From contig CANQJH010000019.1 of NCBI GenBank assembly GCA_947624195.1, positions 1 through 34,543 on the forward strand: a stretch of DNA of 34,543 nt, given 5' to 3'. The DNA is from an uncultured Clostridia bacterium (GTDB lineage Bacteria; Bacillota; Clostridia; TANB77; CAG-508). The notes under the pieces were generated by a model. That model did not search any database. It was not told the origin of the DNA and saw only the letters and a program-made list of their open reading frames with translations. The first letter of the stretch is position 1, and each line of letters begins with the position of its first letter. Both the position numbers and the translations under genes were made by a program. This document shows, one piece after another, positions 1 through 9,087 of the stretch.

Positions 1-10
1 CATTTTAAAA

Positions 11-52
11 ATAAGCGAGCCTTCCTATTTCAAGGAAAGCCCGTTATTTTTT
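11..52 (+). terminator. Rho-independent terminator of an upstream gene
   Basis: Hairpin GCCTTCCT...AAGGAAAGC followed by TTATTTTTTATTT. Confidence 0.55.
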
Positions 53-255
53 ATTTAAAAGCATTATCTAGTAACATCTGATTTTTTTGAAATATTACAT
101 TTGTATTAAATTTTTAAAGTTGTTCTTTCCTTTTTCGACACTATATGATAATATAATCATATAGTAGTCATAATAAAAATTAGAGGTAGTGTTAGTTGAA
201 AAATACTTACAATTTTTCAACTAGCTTTGTACCTTAGAAAGGAATTGTTATAAAT

Positions 256-510
256 ATGAACTTCAATAAATGTCTTCGTTGTGGTTGCTTTTTTTCGTCT
301 GAAGATCAAGTTTGTCCAAATTGCCAAACGAGAGATGAAGTAGATAAAAAATTAATAAGAAACTTCCTTGCTGATAATGATATTCCTGAGAGTGTAGAAA
401 GTCTTGCATTTCAATCTGGTGTAAATATAAAAAACATAAATAGATTTATGCAATCACAAGAATTTTCTTCATTAAAAGATTCTTTCAACAATACTGAAAT
501 CAAACTTTAA
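256..510 (+). CDS. Small zinc-ribbon protein, YvyF-like (flagellar-operon-associated family)
   Basis: CxxC...CxxC N-terminus (CLRCG...CPNC) then helical domain; followed directly by a terminator hairpin. Confidence 0.55.
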   Translation: MNFNKCLRCGCFFSSEDQVCPNCQTRDEVDKKLIRNFLADNDIPESVESLAFQSGVNIKNINRFMQSQEFSSLKDSFNNTEIKL

Positions 511-553
511 AATGAGTATATTCATTTCTAAATATACTCATTTTATTTTTTTA
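509..553 (+). terminator. Rho-independent terminator
   Basis: AAAATGAGTATATT-N8-AATATACTCATTTT then T-rich tract. Confidence 0.8.
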
Positions 554-639
554 TATTAAGATTTATGTTTAACATTCACAATTAAAATTATCATTTATAT
601 TTTAGATGTATAATTAAGATTTATATTATACATTTTAAA

Positions 640-2709
640 TTATGATTTATATTTCACATTTAAATAACCAATTTCGTTTTTATACATTTCTTCAATTGCA
701 TCCATTACATTATTACTTTCAACTTGAGTAATGTGTCCTCCATTGGTAAGTTCATGGTAAGGAGCTTCTATTTTTATCCTTTTTGCAACATCATATTCTT
801 CTGGAAGTTCAAAAGAAGCCGTATAGCTATCTTTATCGGTTATATCATTAATTCTACCAAAAATAACTTTATCAAACTCTATAAAGTCTTTAGCTATTTC
901 GTGATTATATTCTCCAGCAACGACAAAATTCAAGTTATATTTATTAGAATATTCGTCAGCCTTGTCTCTCATTTTTGAAATAATTTTTAACCCTAATTCC
1001 TGTGCTTTTTTGCTTTCTCCGTGGCTCTTGCCTGTTAATGCTATTAAACACTCATTTAGTCCAACAAATGATATTCTCATACTGCCTTGTTTTAAAGGCT
1101 TTTTCACTTTGTCATCTTCTTTAAGTTTTTCAGAATCTATCCATATCGCTTCCTTCATTAAAAATGGAAAGTTACTAACTTTTTTATTGCCTTGTATTTC
1201 AATTCTTTCAAGTAATTGGTCTTTCACCAATTCTAACTTTCCCTCTAACTCAACAAAAAAGTCATCAATATTTTCTCTATGTTTTAAAGCTATTCTTGGG
1301 AGATTAATTGTAGTTGAAGAAAGCACTCCTCTTCCTGAAGTTGTTTGTTTATCATTATCTACAACATTATCTATAACCCTTGAGCCATTTCTTAAATAAG
1401 CAACTTCTGTGTCAAAATCTCCTTCTTTGAAAAATTGTGCGTTAAACTGTGTATCCATATTTGAAAATGTAATTTTTCTATTCTTTTCAACTACCATACA
1501 AGCCAATTCTAATAAATCATGGTTTGGTGTGTCATTTTCATAGTTTACTCCATTCTTTACTTTAAATACAACTATCGGCGAGATAGCTTCTTTGTTTTCT
1601 CCAACGCCTTCTTCAATTGTGGTTAACAAATTTTTAGTAATCATTCTACCTTCTGCTGATGTATCTGTTCCCAAATTAATAGTTGTTAGTTTTGAATTGC
1701 AAATGCTGTTTAGATTATGTACAAAGGCCTCCAATGCTTGAAAGGTAATTTTATTTGTTTTTTCTAGTGCTTTTCTATACACTATTCTAAACATCCTTTT
1801 TAATTCTTCAGCATTTCTTGTAAATTTATAAAACTCTTCTATGTTAAAGTCAATTGTATTAAGTTTATCAATTTCTCTATCAATACCGTTTATTGCTATA
1901 AATTTATCATAATCTGTATATTCCAAAATGTCATATATTGTTTGTCTAAATTCTTTTTTGAAAGTTTTTAAAACTCCTGGTGCCATATAATAATCAAAGG
2001 CTGGTATTCCTTGCTCTCCACTTTGGTCCTTTTGCGTCTCTGATAGAGCAATTATAGCAAGCATAATGTATGACATCATACTTTGTGGTTCTCTCATTGA
2101 ACTATTTTCTGTCGAAAATCCATCTGTAAATAGTTTCTCTATATCTATTTGACAACTTTCGGTTGTTCCCATTGGATAAAACTCAATATTGTTAATAAAT
2201 ATATCACCATTTTCATGTTCATTAGAAAATTTCTTTTTCATAAGATATGATGTTGTAAATTCACCAGACACAGTAAGTCCATATGCTTCAACTGTTTGTA
2301 GAGAATTTTTTGAATTTCCTACATTTTCTGCTGATTCTTTCGTATTAAGTCCTAACTTTTCTAATGCTTTAAGAAATTTATGTTTTCTTTTTTCTTCAAA
2401 AAAGATTTCTCTTGACTGTGCCCTCTTTTCTCTATATTCTGAAAATGAGTTATATACATCTTCATAACCAGATTCCTTCAATTGTTGTTCAATTAAATCT
2501 TGTATGTCTTCTATTTTTATTCTTTCTTTTTCTAGATCAAGGATTTTTTCTATAACCTTGTTATAAACTCTATTTACGTCATCTTCATTGTACTTGCCTT
2601 CTATACTGTCAAATCCTTTTTTTATTGCAATTGCTACTTTGGTACCATCAAACGTAACCTTTTTTCCATCTCTTTTAACAACAATTATATCATTTAATTT
2701 TTCTTCCAT
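640..2709 (-). CDS. nrdD: Anaerobic ribonucleoside-triphosphate reductase-like protein (ATP-cone plus NrdD core), atypical: no C-terminal glycyl-radical/zinc domain
   Basis: VVKRDGKKVTFDGTKVAIAIKKGF (ATP cone); FYPMGTTESCQI, GRGVLSSTTINLPRIAL, YHELTNGGHITQVE core motifs; ends at GYLNVKYKS. Confidence 0.7.
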   Translation of the reverse strand: MEEKLNDIIVVKRDGKKVTFDGTKVAIAIKKGFDSIEGKYNEDDVNRVYNKVIEKILDLEKERIKIEDIQDLIEQQLKESGYEDVYNSFSEYREKRAQSREIFFEEKRKHKFLKALEKLGLNTKESAENVGNSKNSLQTVEAYGLTVSGEFTTSYLMKKKFSNEHENGDIFINNIEFYPMGTTESCQIDIEKLFTDGFSTENSSMREPQSMMSYIMLAIIALSETQKDQSGEQGIPAFDYYMAPGVLKTFKKEFRQTIYDILEYTDYDKFIAINGIDREIDKLNTIDFNIEEFYKFTRNAEELKRMFRIVYRKALEKTNKITFQALEAFVHNLNSICNSKLTTINLGTDTSAEGRMITKNLLTTIEEGVGENKEAISPIVVFKVKNGVNYENDTPNHDLLELACMVVEKNRKITFSNMDTQFNAQFFKEGDFDTEVAYLRNGSRVIDNVVDNDKQTTSGRGVLSSTTINLPRIALKHRENIDDFFVELEGKLELVKDQLLERIEIQGNKKVSNFPFLMKEAIWIDSEKLKEDDKVKKPLKQGSMRISFVGLNECLIALTGKSHGESKKAQELGLKIISKMRDKADEYSNKYNLNFVVAGEYNHEIAKDFIEFDKVIFGRINDITDKDSYTASFELPEEYDVAKRIKIEAPYHELTNGGHITQVESNNVMDAIEEMYKNEIGYLNVKYKS

Positions 2710-3980
2710 TTCAGAGGTTCCTTTCCATTTTTGATACCTACAAATTCTTGCTTTAGGACTTCTTGAGCTTTTGCTTCGTCATCTGCATGAATGTATCCCA
2801 ACACTTCTCCACTTCTTACTTCGTCTCCTGCTTTTTTCTTAAACACAAATCCAACTCTTGGATTAATGCTATCTTCTTTTTTCTGCCTACCTGCTCCTAA
2901 ATAGCATGATAACTTTCCAATTGTAAGTGCGTCTAATTTTGTAATTGTTCCATCTTTTTCGGCAGTTATTGGAACAATATATTTTGCTTTTTCAAATTTG
3001 TCTGTATCTTCTATATATGAAATATCTCCACCTTGGCTTCTAACCAAATCCACAAACTTTTTATATGCTTTGCCATTTCTTATATTTTCTATAATAAGTT
3101 CTTTGCCTTCTTCTATACTAGATACCTTATTTGCTAACATAAGCATATTTGCGCCAAGCTCTTGGATAATATCTTTTACGTCTTCTGGCATATATTTATT
3201 TTTCAAAATATCTATTGCCTCTTTGACTTCTAGTATGTTTCCTACAGCATATCCAACTGGCTCATCCATAGGAGTTATTATACAAATGGTCTCCCTATTT
3301 GCTAACTTTCCTATTGAAGTCATAATTCTTGACAATTCTTCTGCTTCTTTACGCGTTTTCATAAATGCTCCGCTTCCGCAAGTTACATCTATTACTATCT
3401 TGTTGGCTCCTGCTGCTATTTTTTTACTCATGATGCTTGAAGCAATTAAAGGTATACTTTCAGTGCAAGCAATAGTATCTCTAAGTGCATAGATTTTTTT
3501 ATCTGCTGGAGCTAGATTAAGAGTCTGCCCCATTAGACTTATTCCGTTTTGTTTTACATTGCTTATAAATCTATCTATCGTAATTCCTGTATTGTAACCT
3601 GGTATAGATTCTAATTTATCAATAGTTCCTCCTGTAAAGCCCAGGCCTCTTCCTGACATTTTTGCAACTGGTATACCAAAAGAAGCTATAATTGGCATTA
3701 ATATTAATGTTATTTTATCTCCTACACCACCTGTACTATGTTTGTCTATAACCTCTCCCAAGCTTGACAAGTCAAGTACATCGCCTGAGTAAGCCATAGC
3801 TAAAGTAAGTTCTGTTGTTTCCTCATCTGTCATACCATTAATATATATTGCCATAATTAATGCTGCTGCTTGATAATCAGTAACTTCACCTTTAGTGTAT
3901 GAATTTATAAAATATGTAATTTCTTCTTTGCTAAGTTCTTGTTTATCTCTTTTTTTAGCAATTATGTCCTGTATGTTCAT
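2694..3980 (-). CDS. pdp: Pyrimidine-nucleoside (thymidine) phosphorylase; likely start at the internal ATG (MNIQDIIAKKR)
   Basis: DKHSTGGVGDKITL, KMSGRGLGFTGGTIDKLESIPG, family signatures; stop overlaps start of the nrdD-like gene. Confidence 0.92.
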   Translation of the reverse strand: MNIQDIIAKKRDKQELSKEEITYFINSYTKGEVTDYQAAALIMAIYINGMTDEETTELTLAMAYSGDVLDLSSLGEVIDKHSTGGVGDKITLILMPIIASFGIPVAKMSGRGLGFTGGTIDKLESIPGYNTGITIDRFISNVKQNGISLMGQTLNLAPADKKIYALRDTIACTESIPLIASSIMSKKIAAGANKIVIDVTCGSGAFMKTRKEAEELSRIMTSIGKLANRETICIITPMDEPVGYAVGNILEVKEAIDILKNKYMPEDVKDIIQELGANMLMLANKVSSIEEGKELIIENIRNGKAYKKFVDLVRSQGGDISYIEDTDKFEKAKYIVPITAEKDGTITKLDALTIGKLSCYLGAGRQKKEDSINPRVGFVFKKKAGDEVRSGEVLGYIHADDEAKAQEVLKQEFVGIKNGKEPLKWKKN

Positions 3981-4105
3981 TTTGTGTTCCTCCTTATTGT
4001 GATTAATCACGTTTTTGCAAACTTTTGTATATTTTTTATGATGTTTTTCTTATCATTGTTTGTTATGTTCTATTTCTTATATATATTTTAATGCTTATAC
4101 TTTAA

Positions 4106-4744
4106 TTATACAAAATGTGTTATAAAAGTCTTTCTGTGTATTGGTGTTGGTCCATATTGTTTAATTGCCTCTATGTGCTTTGCTGTTCCATAACCTTTAT
4201 GTGAATTAAATCCATACTCTGGATAGACTTCATCCCATTGCTTCATAATTCTATCTCTAGTAACCTTTGCTATAATTGAAGCGCACGATATAGAATAGCA
4301 AGTTGCATCTCCTTTAATTATTGACTGATACGGAATATTGAAAGTATCTATTTCTCTTAATGCATCTGTTATTACAATATCTGGCTTGGCTTTTAATTTT
4401 TCTATAACTTCTCCTAAAGCAATATGTAAGCCTTTTTTGGTAGCATTTAAAATATTTATCTCGTCAATATCTTTTTCAGAAACAATCCCAACTCCCCAAG
4501 CTAAAGCTTCCTCAGTAATTTTATCATATAAAATGTCTCTTCTTTTTTCTGTAACTTTTTTTGAATCATTGACCCACTCTATCTTTGAGTCCGGTTTCAT
4601 AACTACAGCCCCAACGACAACAGGACCAGCTAGTGGTCCTCGTCCTGCTTCATCTATCCCGCAAATAAATTTATATCCTTCATTATATAAATTTTGTTCA
4701 AATTTCTTTAAATTATCTAATCTCTCTTCTTCTTTTTCTTGCAC
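4106..4744 (-). CDS. rnhB: Ribonuclease HII
   Basis: ICGIDEAGRGPLAGPVVVGAV, SIIAKVTRDR, Y-GFNSHKGYGT motifs. Confidence 0.95.
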   Translation of the reverse strand: MQEKEEERLDNLKKFEQNLYNEGYKFICGIDEAGRGPLAGPVVVGAVVMKPDSKIEWVNDSKKVTEKRRDILYDKITEEALAWGVGIVSEKDIDEINILNATKKGLHIALGEVIEKLKAKPDIVITDALREIDTFNIPYQSIIKGDATCYSISCASIIAKVTRDRIMKQWDEVYPEYGFNSHKGYGTAKHIEAIKQYGPTPIHRKTFITHFV

Positions 4745-4814
4745 TTATTTATTCCTTTCTTTGCTATGCACAAAATTATTACGGTCTACAATTTTTTCTA
4801 TGCTTCATACATTA

Positions 4815-5264
4815 TTAGTCGCTAATTTCCGATAATTTATATTTTCCTTCATATCCTTTTGTAATTATAATTATATCTTCATCATAATTTACTAAATAGT
4901 AAGAGTCTTCTTCATTTTCTATATCTAAATTTAGCTGTTTTAAATTTTCATTATTTAAGCAATAATATTTCTCATATTGACTTTCCTCAATTATATTTAA
5001 TGCTTTGAAATTATTTATTAATTCATCATCTGGCATATCAGATATTTTTGTTCCAACAAACATATCTGTATTTTTTTGTACAATTGAGTTTTGCTTTAGA
5101 ACTTTTGTTGCTCCTTCAATTAAAAGCATATTAGACTTTATGTCACTTTCTTTGCTATCATCAATTTTTTTATTGATAAAAAATACTGAAGCTGTTACTA
5201 TTGCTGCTATAACAATTATTATTAAAATTATTGATATAATTCCTAGTCCATTTTCACTTTTCAT
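4815..5264 (-). CDS. Membrane-anchored hypothetical protein, possibly pilin-like
   Basis: N-terminal single hydrophobic helix (GLGIISIILIIIVIAAIVTASVFF) plus polar C-terminal domain. Confidence 0.45.
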   Translation of the reverse strand: MKSENGLGIISIILIIIVIAAIVTASVFFINKKIDDSKESDIKSNMLLIEGATKVLKQNSIVQKNTDMFVGTKISDMPDDELINNFKALNIIEESQYEKYYCLNNENLKQLNLDIENEEDSYYLVNYDEDIIIITKGYEGKYKLSEISD

Positions 5265-5372
5265 ATTTTATTACTCCTATTTCACTTTATTCAAAATATT
5301 TACTTTTTTATTTAGATATTTGCTTTCTTTACTTATATAATATTTTCGTATAATATTCAAGAGCCTATTTAG

Positions 5373-5413
5373 AAAAAATAAAAGCAGTACTTCAAACCGC
5401 ACTACTTTTGCTC
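5373..5413 (-). terminator. Putative Rho-independent terminator downstream of pilin A
   Basis: AAAGTAGTGC...GTACTGCTTTT hairpin followed (minus strand) by ATTTTTT. Confidence 0.55.
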
Positions 5414-5528
5414 TAGTATATATATAGAAAAAAATTTACACACTAAACTTGACAAGCTCATACTTTTATATTTTTTATAATTTCCTATAATACATAATCC
5501 TATACAACTTGAAATCTTAAGTATATTG

Positions 5529-5561
5529 TGCGTGGCTGGACGCGAGGCCCAGCAGCACGCA
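5529..5561. other. GC-rich hairpin 3' of pilin A
   Basis: TGCGTG+GCTGG / CCAGC+(AG)+CACGCA, 9-nt loop, in an otherwise very AT-rich intergene. Confidence 0.6.
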
Positions 5562-5582
5562 GTTTTAAACCTTTCCCAGTTA

Positions 5583-6722
5583 CTACTTGCTAATGTTATA
5601 TATATTTGACCCCTCAAATGTTTCTGCTAATTGGACTCCAGATGTTAGACAAACTACGGGACGCACGCCATAGTAGCTGTAGTTATAGTCGTAGTTGTCC
5701 ACGCTGCCGTTGAAATTGACAAACATCAAGCTGTTCGAGTAGACAGCGGACGGCGAAGCAAGCCAATATCCGTAACAATTGTTCCAAGCACTTGTTCCAG
5801 TGTGTGGAAAGAATGTCTTGTAAGTATTTTCTAATTCCGACCTTTGGTCAGCTGTTAATGATGATGTCGTTCCATTCATATATAGATAGGTACTTGATGT
5901 TGTGCCGTGTTTTACTTTGTATCCCGTTCCATCTGTTTGTGGATCAGGGTCTATTGTTACAAATCCTTTTGTATCTCCTTCTACTGCTTCATTCCATGCT
6001 GCGCACCACATCTCTAGTGTTGGGCCTCCTATTACGAAATCTATACAGTCTTGCTTGTCTGCACTTGCTGCTTCTTTTATTCCACTCCATGCTACTGTAT
6101 CTAATAATTGTGATACTGCGTTTGAATTAGTCTTACCTTTATTATCATTTAAATCATATCCAGTATGCTTTACCAAACTTAAATCAGCTAATTCTTCAAA
6201 AAAACTTGTAGGTGCACTTGGCCAATATACATTATATGAATAAGTAGCATGTTTCTTAAATCCACCGCCATCTAATTTTGTACCACTTCCTATTACTCTC
6301 CAGTTTTTTTCTAATGTATCTGTTGGTACATAATCTGCTGCTATTAAAAATATTCTATCATTTTCTGCATAAAACAATTCCCAATCATCTACATCATCAT
6401 TTCCATTTGTGTCTAATCCTATATCTACATATTTTCCTTGGTATTCTTTTATGTTATCTGCTACTTCTCCTCCATCTATTGTTACTGGTGGCTTTAGTGA
6501 TTCTAGCACATTTGCTATCTCTTCACTTCCTTGTTGTAATGCTAAGTCCTCTTTACCGGCTGCTTCTTTATAAGCACCTACTCCATTCCTTGCCATTTGA
6601 AATAGCCCATTTTCTCCTAGTGTAATGTTTAATGTCACTCCTGCTAAAATTAACATTATTATTATTGTTATTACTAGCGCAACTAGTGTTATACCTCTTT
6701 GTCCTGCCTCTTTTTTGATCAT
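5583..6722 (-). CDS. Type IV pilin-like protein A with variable C-type-lectin-like C-terminus (candidate DGR target)
   Basis: RGITLVALVITIIIMLILAGVTL leader/helix; RBS AGGGAGG; C-terminus YWLASPSAVYSNSLMFVNFNGSVDNYDYNYSYYGVRPVVCL. Confidence 0.8.
   Translation of the reverse strand: MIKKEAGQRGITLVALVITIIIMLILAGVTLNITLGENGLFQMARNGVGAYKEAAGKEDLALQQGSEEIANVLESLKPPVTIDGGEVADNIKEYQGKYVDIGLDTNGNDDVDDWELFYAENDRIFLIAADYVPTDTLEKNWRVIGSGTKLDGGGFKKHATYSYNVYWPSAPTSFFEELADLSLVKHTGYDLNDNKGKTNSNAVSQLLDTVAWSGIKEAASADKQDCIDFVIGGPTLEMWCAAWNEAVEGDTKGFVTIDPDPQTDGTGYKVKHGTTSSTYLYMNGTTSSLTADQRSELENTYKTFFPHTGTSAWNNCYGYWLASPSAVYSNSLMFVNFNGSVDNYDYNYSYYGVRPVVCLTSGVQLAETFEGSNIYNISK
5650..5770 (-). other. Candidate DGR variable region (VR-A), approximate bounds
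   Basis: Abrupt GC-rich segment; run of codons GAC AAC TAC GAC TAT AAC TAC AGC TAC TAT GGC GTG CGT CCC consistent with adenine mutagenesis of an AAC/AAT-rich template. Confidence 0.65.
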
Positions 6723-6757
6723 TTTTTATTTCCTCCCTTGTTCATTTTAAACAACAA

Positions 6758-6797
6758 AAAGCTATGTGTTTTAGATTCTTCTAAAACACATAGCTTT
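6758..6797 (-). terminator. Leader terminator between the HT-repeat leader ORF and pilin A
   Basis: Perfect 18-bp stem AAAGCTATGTGTTTTAGA-AGAA-TCTAAAACACATAGCTTT then TTGTTGTTT on the minus strand. Confidence 0.75.
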
Positions 6798-6828
6798 ACT
6801 ATGTTTATCTTTTAATTCAACTATTAAA

Positions 6829-6894
<66 letters not shown>

Positions 6895-6929
6895 TTGCTT
6901 TTTCTCTCCCTTCTTCTTTGGTTGCTTAC

Positions 6930-6958
6930 ATTTTAACATTTACTTATTAATTTTTCAA
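6930..6958 (-). promoter_or_regulatory. Predicted sigma-A promoter for leader ORF/pilin A
   Basis: TTGAAA-N17-TAAAAT on minus strand (-35 at 6958-6953, -10 at 6935-6930). Confidence 0.55.
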
Positions 6959-7112
6959 TATATTTTTTTATTTGTAATATATTTGTAAAAATTATATTTA
7001 CTTTTTCACTTGACCTATTTGTAAAAATTATTTTTATTTACACTATCTCTTGCTTTGTCCATTAAGCTTTTTGAATTTATTATCTTTATATATTTTTCGT
7101 ACATAAAAATGT

Positions 7113-7161
7113 CCCTTACAATTTTAACACATTTTATCATTTTGTGTTAAAATTGTAAGGG
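7113..7161 (-). terminator. Perfect 19-bp inverted repeat / terminator after the Rpn-like gene
   Basis: CCCTTACAATTTTAACACA-N11-TGTGTTAAAATTGTAAGGG. Confidence 0.7.
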
Positions 7162-7182
7162 TTATTCAAAATTTTCATTGTT

Positions 7183-8121
7183 TTAGCTTTTTTCTTCCTC
7201 TAGTTGCTGCTTTACTTCTTCTAATTCTGTGTCTGTTATTTCTGTATATTTTTTTATTAACTCATCATTTAAGTTGTCCTTTAGCATCGATTTGACTATT
7301 TTAATTTTTCTTTGTTGTTCGCCTATCTTTTTTCCGCGTTCTTCGCCTATTTGCTCACCTTTTGCCTTTACGGCGTTCTCATCCCATATTGCTTTTTGTC
7401 TTAAAAAGGCTAGTCTCTCCATCTCTTCATCTTCTGTCATTTCCTTAACTTTTACTACCGCTTTCTTGATTTCTTTATTCTCTTCCATTATTTGACTTAC
7501 CTCCTTTGTATTTGGGTCGTCGATAAATAACATCCATTGTGCTTTCTCATTACTCTTGTCTTGCTCATACATAGCTTTCGCTTTCTTTAAATTTATTATA
7601 CGCATTTCAAAGTCGTCTGTCAAGATTTTTTCACGCTTTTTCGTCTCTATGATTTTCCATATTGTTTCCATTTCTTTGAATTCTTCTAGCTCTTCTAACT
7701 CAAAATCTATTATTGCTATTAATACCACTTTCTTTATTTTATCATAATATTCGCCTTTTACCATTTGCTTACTGTATAACTTCGAATAATACCACAATAG
7801 TCTTTTTATAAAATCACCTTTGTCACTTACTTGTATCTCCACATCTACTTTTTCTTTATCATTTATATCCAACTGTAAATCTAATACTCCTAATTTATCT
7901 GTTGGTTTCTTTCGTATTAAATCTTTATCACTATTTATTATTATTTTGTCTATTTTCTCTTCTAATAATACCTCTACAAATGATTTTGTTATTTCTTCAT
8001 TGTCTTTACTAAATAAACATTGAAATACTATATCTATTTTTGGTTTCAACAATTCTTTTCCTTCGTTTACTTTTGTTTCATTTTCTTTTGTTATGTTTTC
8101 TTCGTTTTGTGTTTTTGCCAT
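7183..8121 (-). CDS. Rpn family recombination-promoting nuclease / PD-(D/E)XK putative transposase
   Basis: KPKIDIVFQCLFS...DLQLDINDKEKVDVEIQV...RLLWYYSKLYSKQMVKGEYYDKIKKVVLIAIID pattern. Confidence 0.85.
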   Translation of the reverse strand: MAKTQNEENITKENETKVNEGKELLKPKIDIVFQCLFSKDNEEITKSFVEVLLEEKIDKIIINSDKDLIRKKPTDKLGVLDLQLDINDKEKVDVEIQVSDKGDFIKRLLWYYSKLYSKQMVKGEYYDKIKKVVLIAIIDFELEELEEFKEMETIWKIIETKKREKILTDDFEMRIINLKKAKAMYEQDKSNEKAQWMLFIDDPNTKEVSQIMEENKEIKKAVVKVKEMTEDEEMERLAFLRQKAIWDENAVKAKGEQIGEERGKKIGEQQRKIKIVKSMLKDNLNDELIKKYTEITDTELEEVKQQLEEEKS

Positions 8122-8465
8122 TTACTTTTCTCCTTTCGTTTATGTCATTTAAGTCTATTGCAATAACATGATGTAATTATTTTAGATATAATTTTCAACT
8201 CCTTCCCTAATTCCGATATACAATATATGGTAATTCTACAATTTTCATTATATACCATTTTCTGCCATTTGTCAACAAGTTTTTTGAAATATTTGTTAAT
8301 GTTTAACATTTTATAATATGTTTTCACCTTAATGATAAACATCATTTACTTTTAAATATTAACGCCCCAGTTGGCAGTAAGCACAGCTTATTCAAAGATA
8401 ATTATGTTTATGACTTTTATTGCAAATATCCATTTTGCGCAAAAAAGATGCGATAAAAATTGTAC

Positions 8466-8510
8466 CGTTAATAAAAAAAGCTCAATATGCCAATGTTATG
8501 GCAATATTGA
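8466..8510 (-). terminator. Rho-independent terminator overlapping the 3' end of pilin fragment B
   Basis: TCAATATTGCCA-N6-TGGCATATTGAG then CTTTTTTTATT on minus strand. Confidence 0.65.
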
Positions 8511-9087
8511 ACTGAGTTTGAGTGCCAGTCATGTACAAATAAAATTTATTTTGCATGTCTAGCTGATCTGATGACACATAATATCCATTATGCATTACCA
8601 AACTTAAACCAGGTAATTTTTCAAAAAAACTTGTAAGTGCGAATTGCCAGTATACATTATATGAATAGGTATCATATTTCTTAAATCCACCATCATCTAA
8701 TTTTGTACCATCTCCTATTACTCCCCAGTCTTTTTCTAGTGTTTCCGTTGGTACATAATCTGCTGCTATTAAAAATATTCTACCATTTCCTGCGTAAAAC
8801 AATTCCCAGTCATCTACATTTCCATTTCCATTTGTGTCTAATCCTATGTCTACGTATTTTCCTTGATATTCTTTTATGTTACCTGCTACTTCTCCTCCTC
8901 CTATTGTTGCTGCTGGTTTTAGTGATTCTATCACATTTGCTATCTCTTCACTTCCTTGTTGTAATGCTAAGTCCTCTTTACCGGCTGCTTCTTTATAAGC
9001 TCCAACCCCATTTCTTGCCATCTTAAATAGCCCATTTTCTCCTAATGTAATGTTTAATGTCACTCCTGCTAAAATTAACATTATTAT
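8482..9087 (-). pseudogene. Pilin fragment B: body closely related to pilin A, lacking leader (5') and lectin/VR half (3')
   Basis: IIMLILAGVTLNITLGENGLFKMARNGVGAYKEAAGKEDLALQQGSEEIANV...SLVMHNGYY parallels pilin A; residues upstream of the helix are antisense of the neighbouring ORF. Confidence 0.8.

Noticed and set aside
962-1399. Plus-strand ORFs antisense to nrdD-like, pdp, rnhB, pilins, comEC, fusA, tuf
   Set aside because: Low-complexity Leu/Ser/Phe-rich translations mirroring real minus-strand genes; no RBS or family resemblance.
5402-5617. 71-aa ORF MRGQIYITLASSNWERF... as a gene
   Set aside because: Overlaps the pilin 3' end and the GC-rich hairpin; better explained as non-coding.
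7113-7161. 19-bp inverted repeat near the Rpn gene as a transposon end
   Set aside because: The two arms form one hairpin directly after the stop codon and no matching copy is seen upstream of the gene; a terminator is the simpler explanation.
8145-8345. 66-aa minus ORF as a gene
   Set aside because: No RBS, no recognisable domain, in the AT-rich spacer upstream of the Rpn gene.
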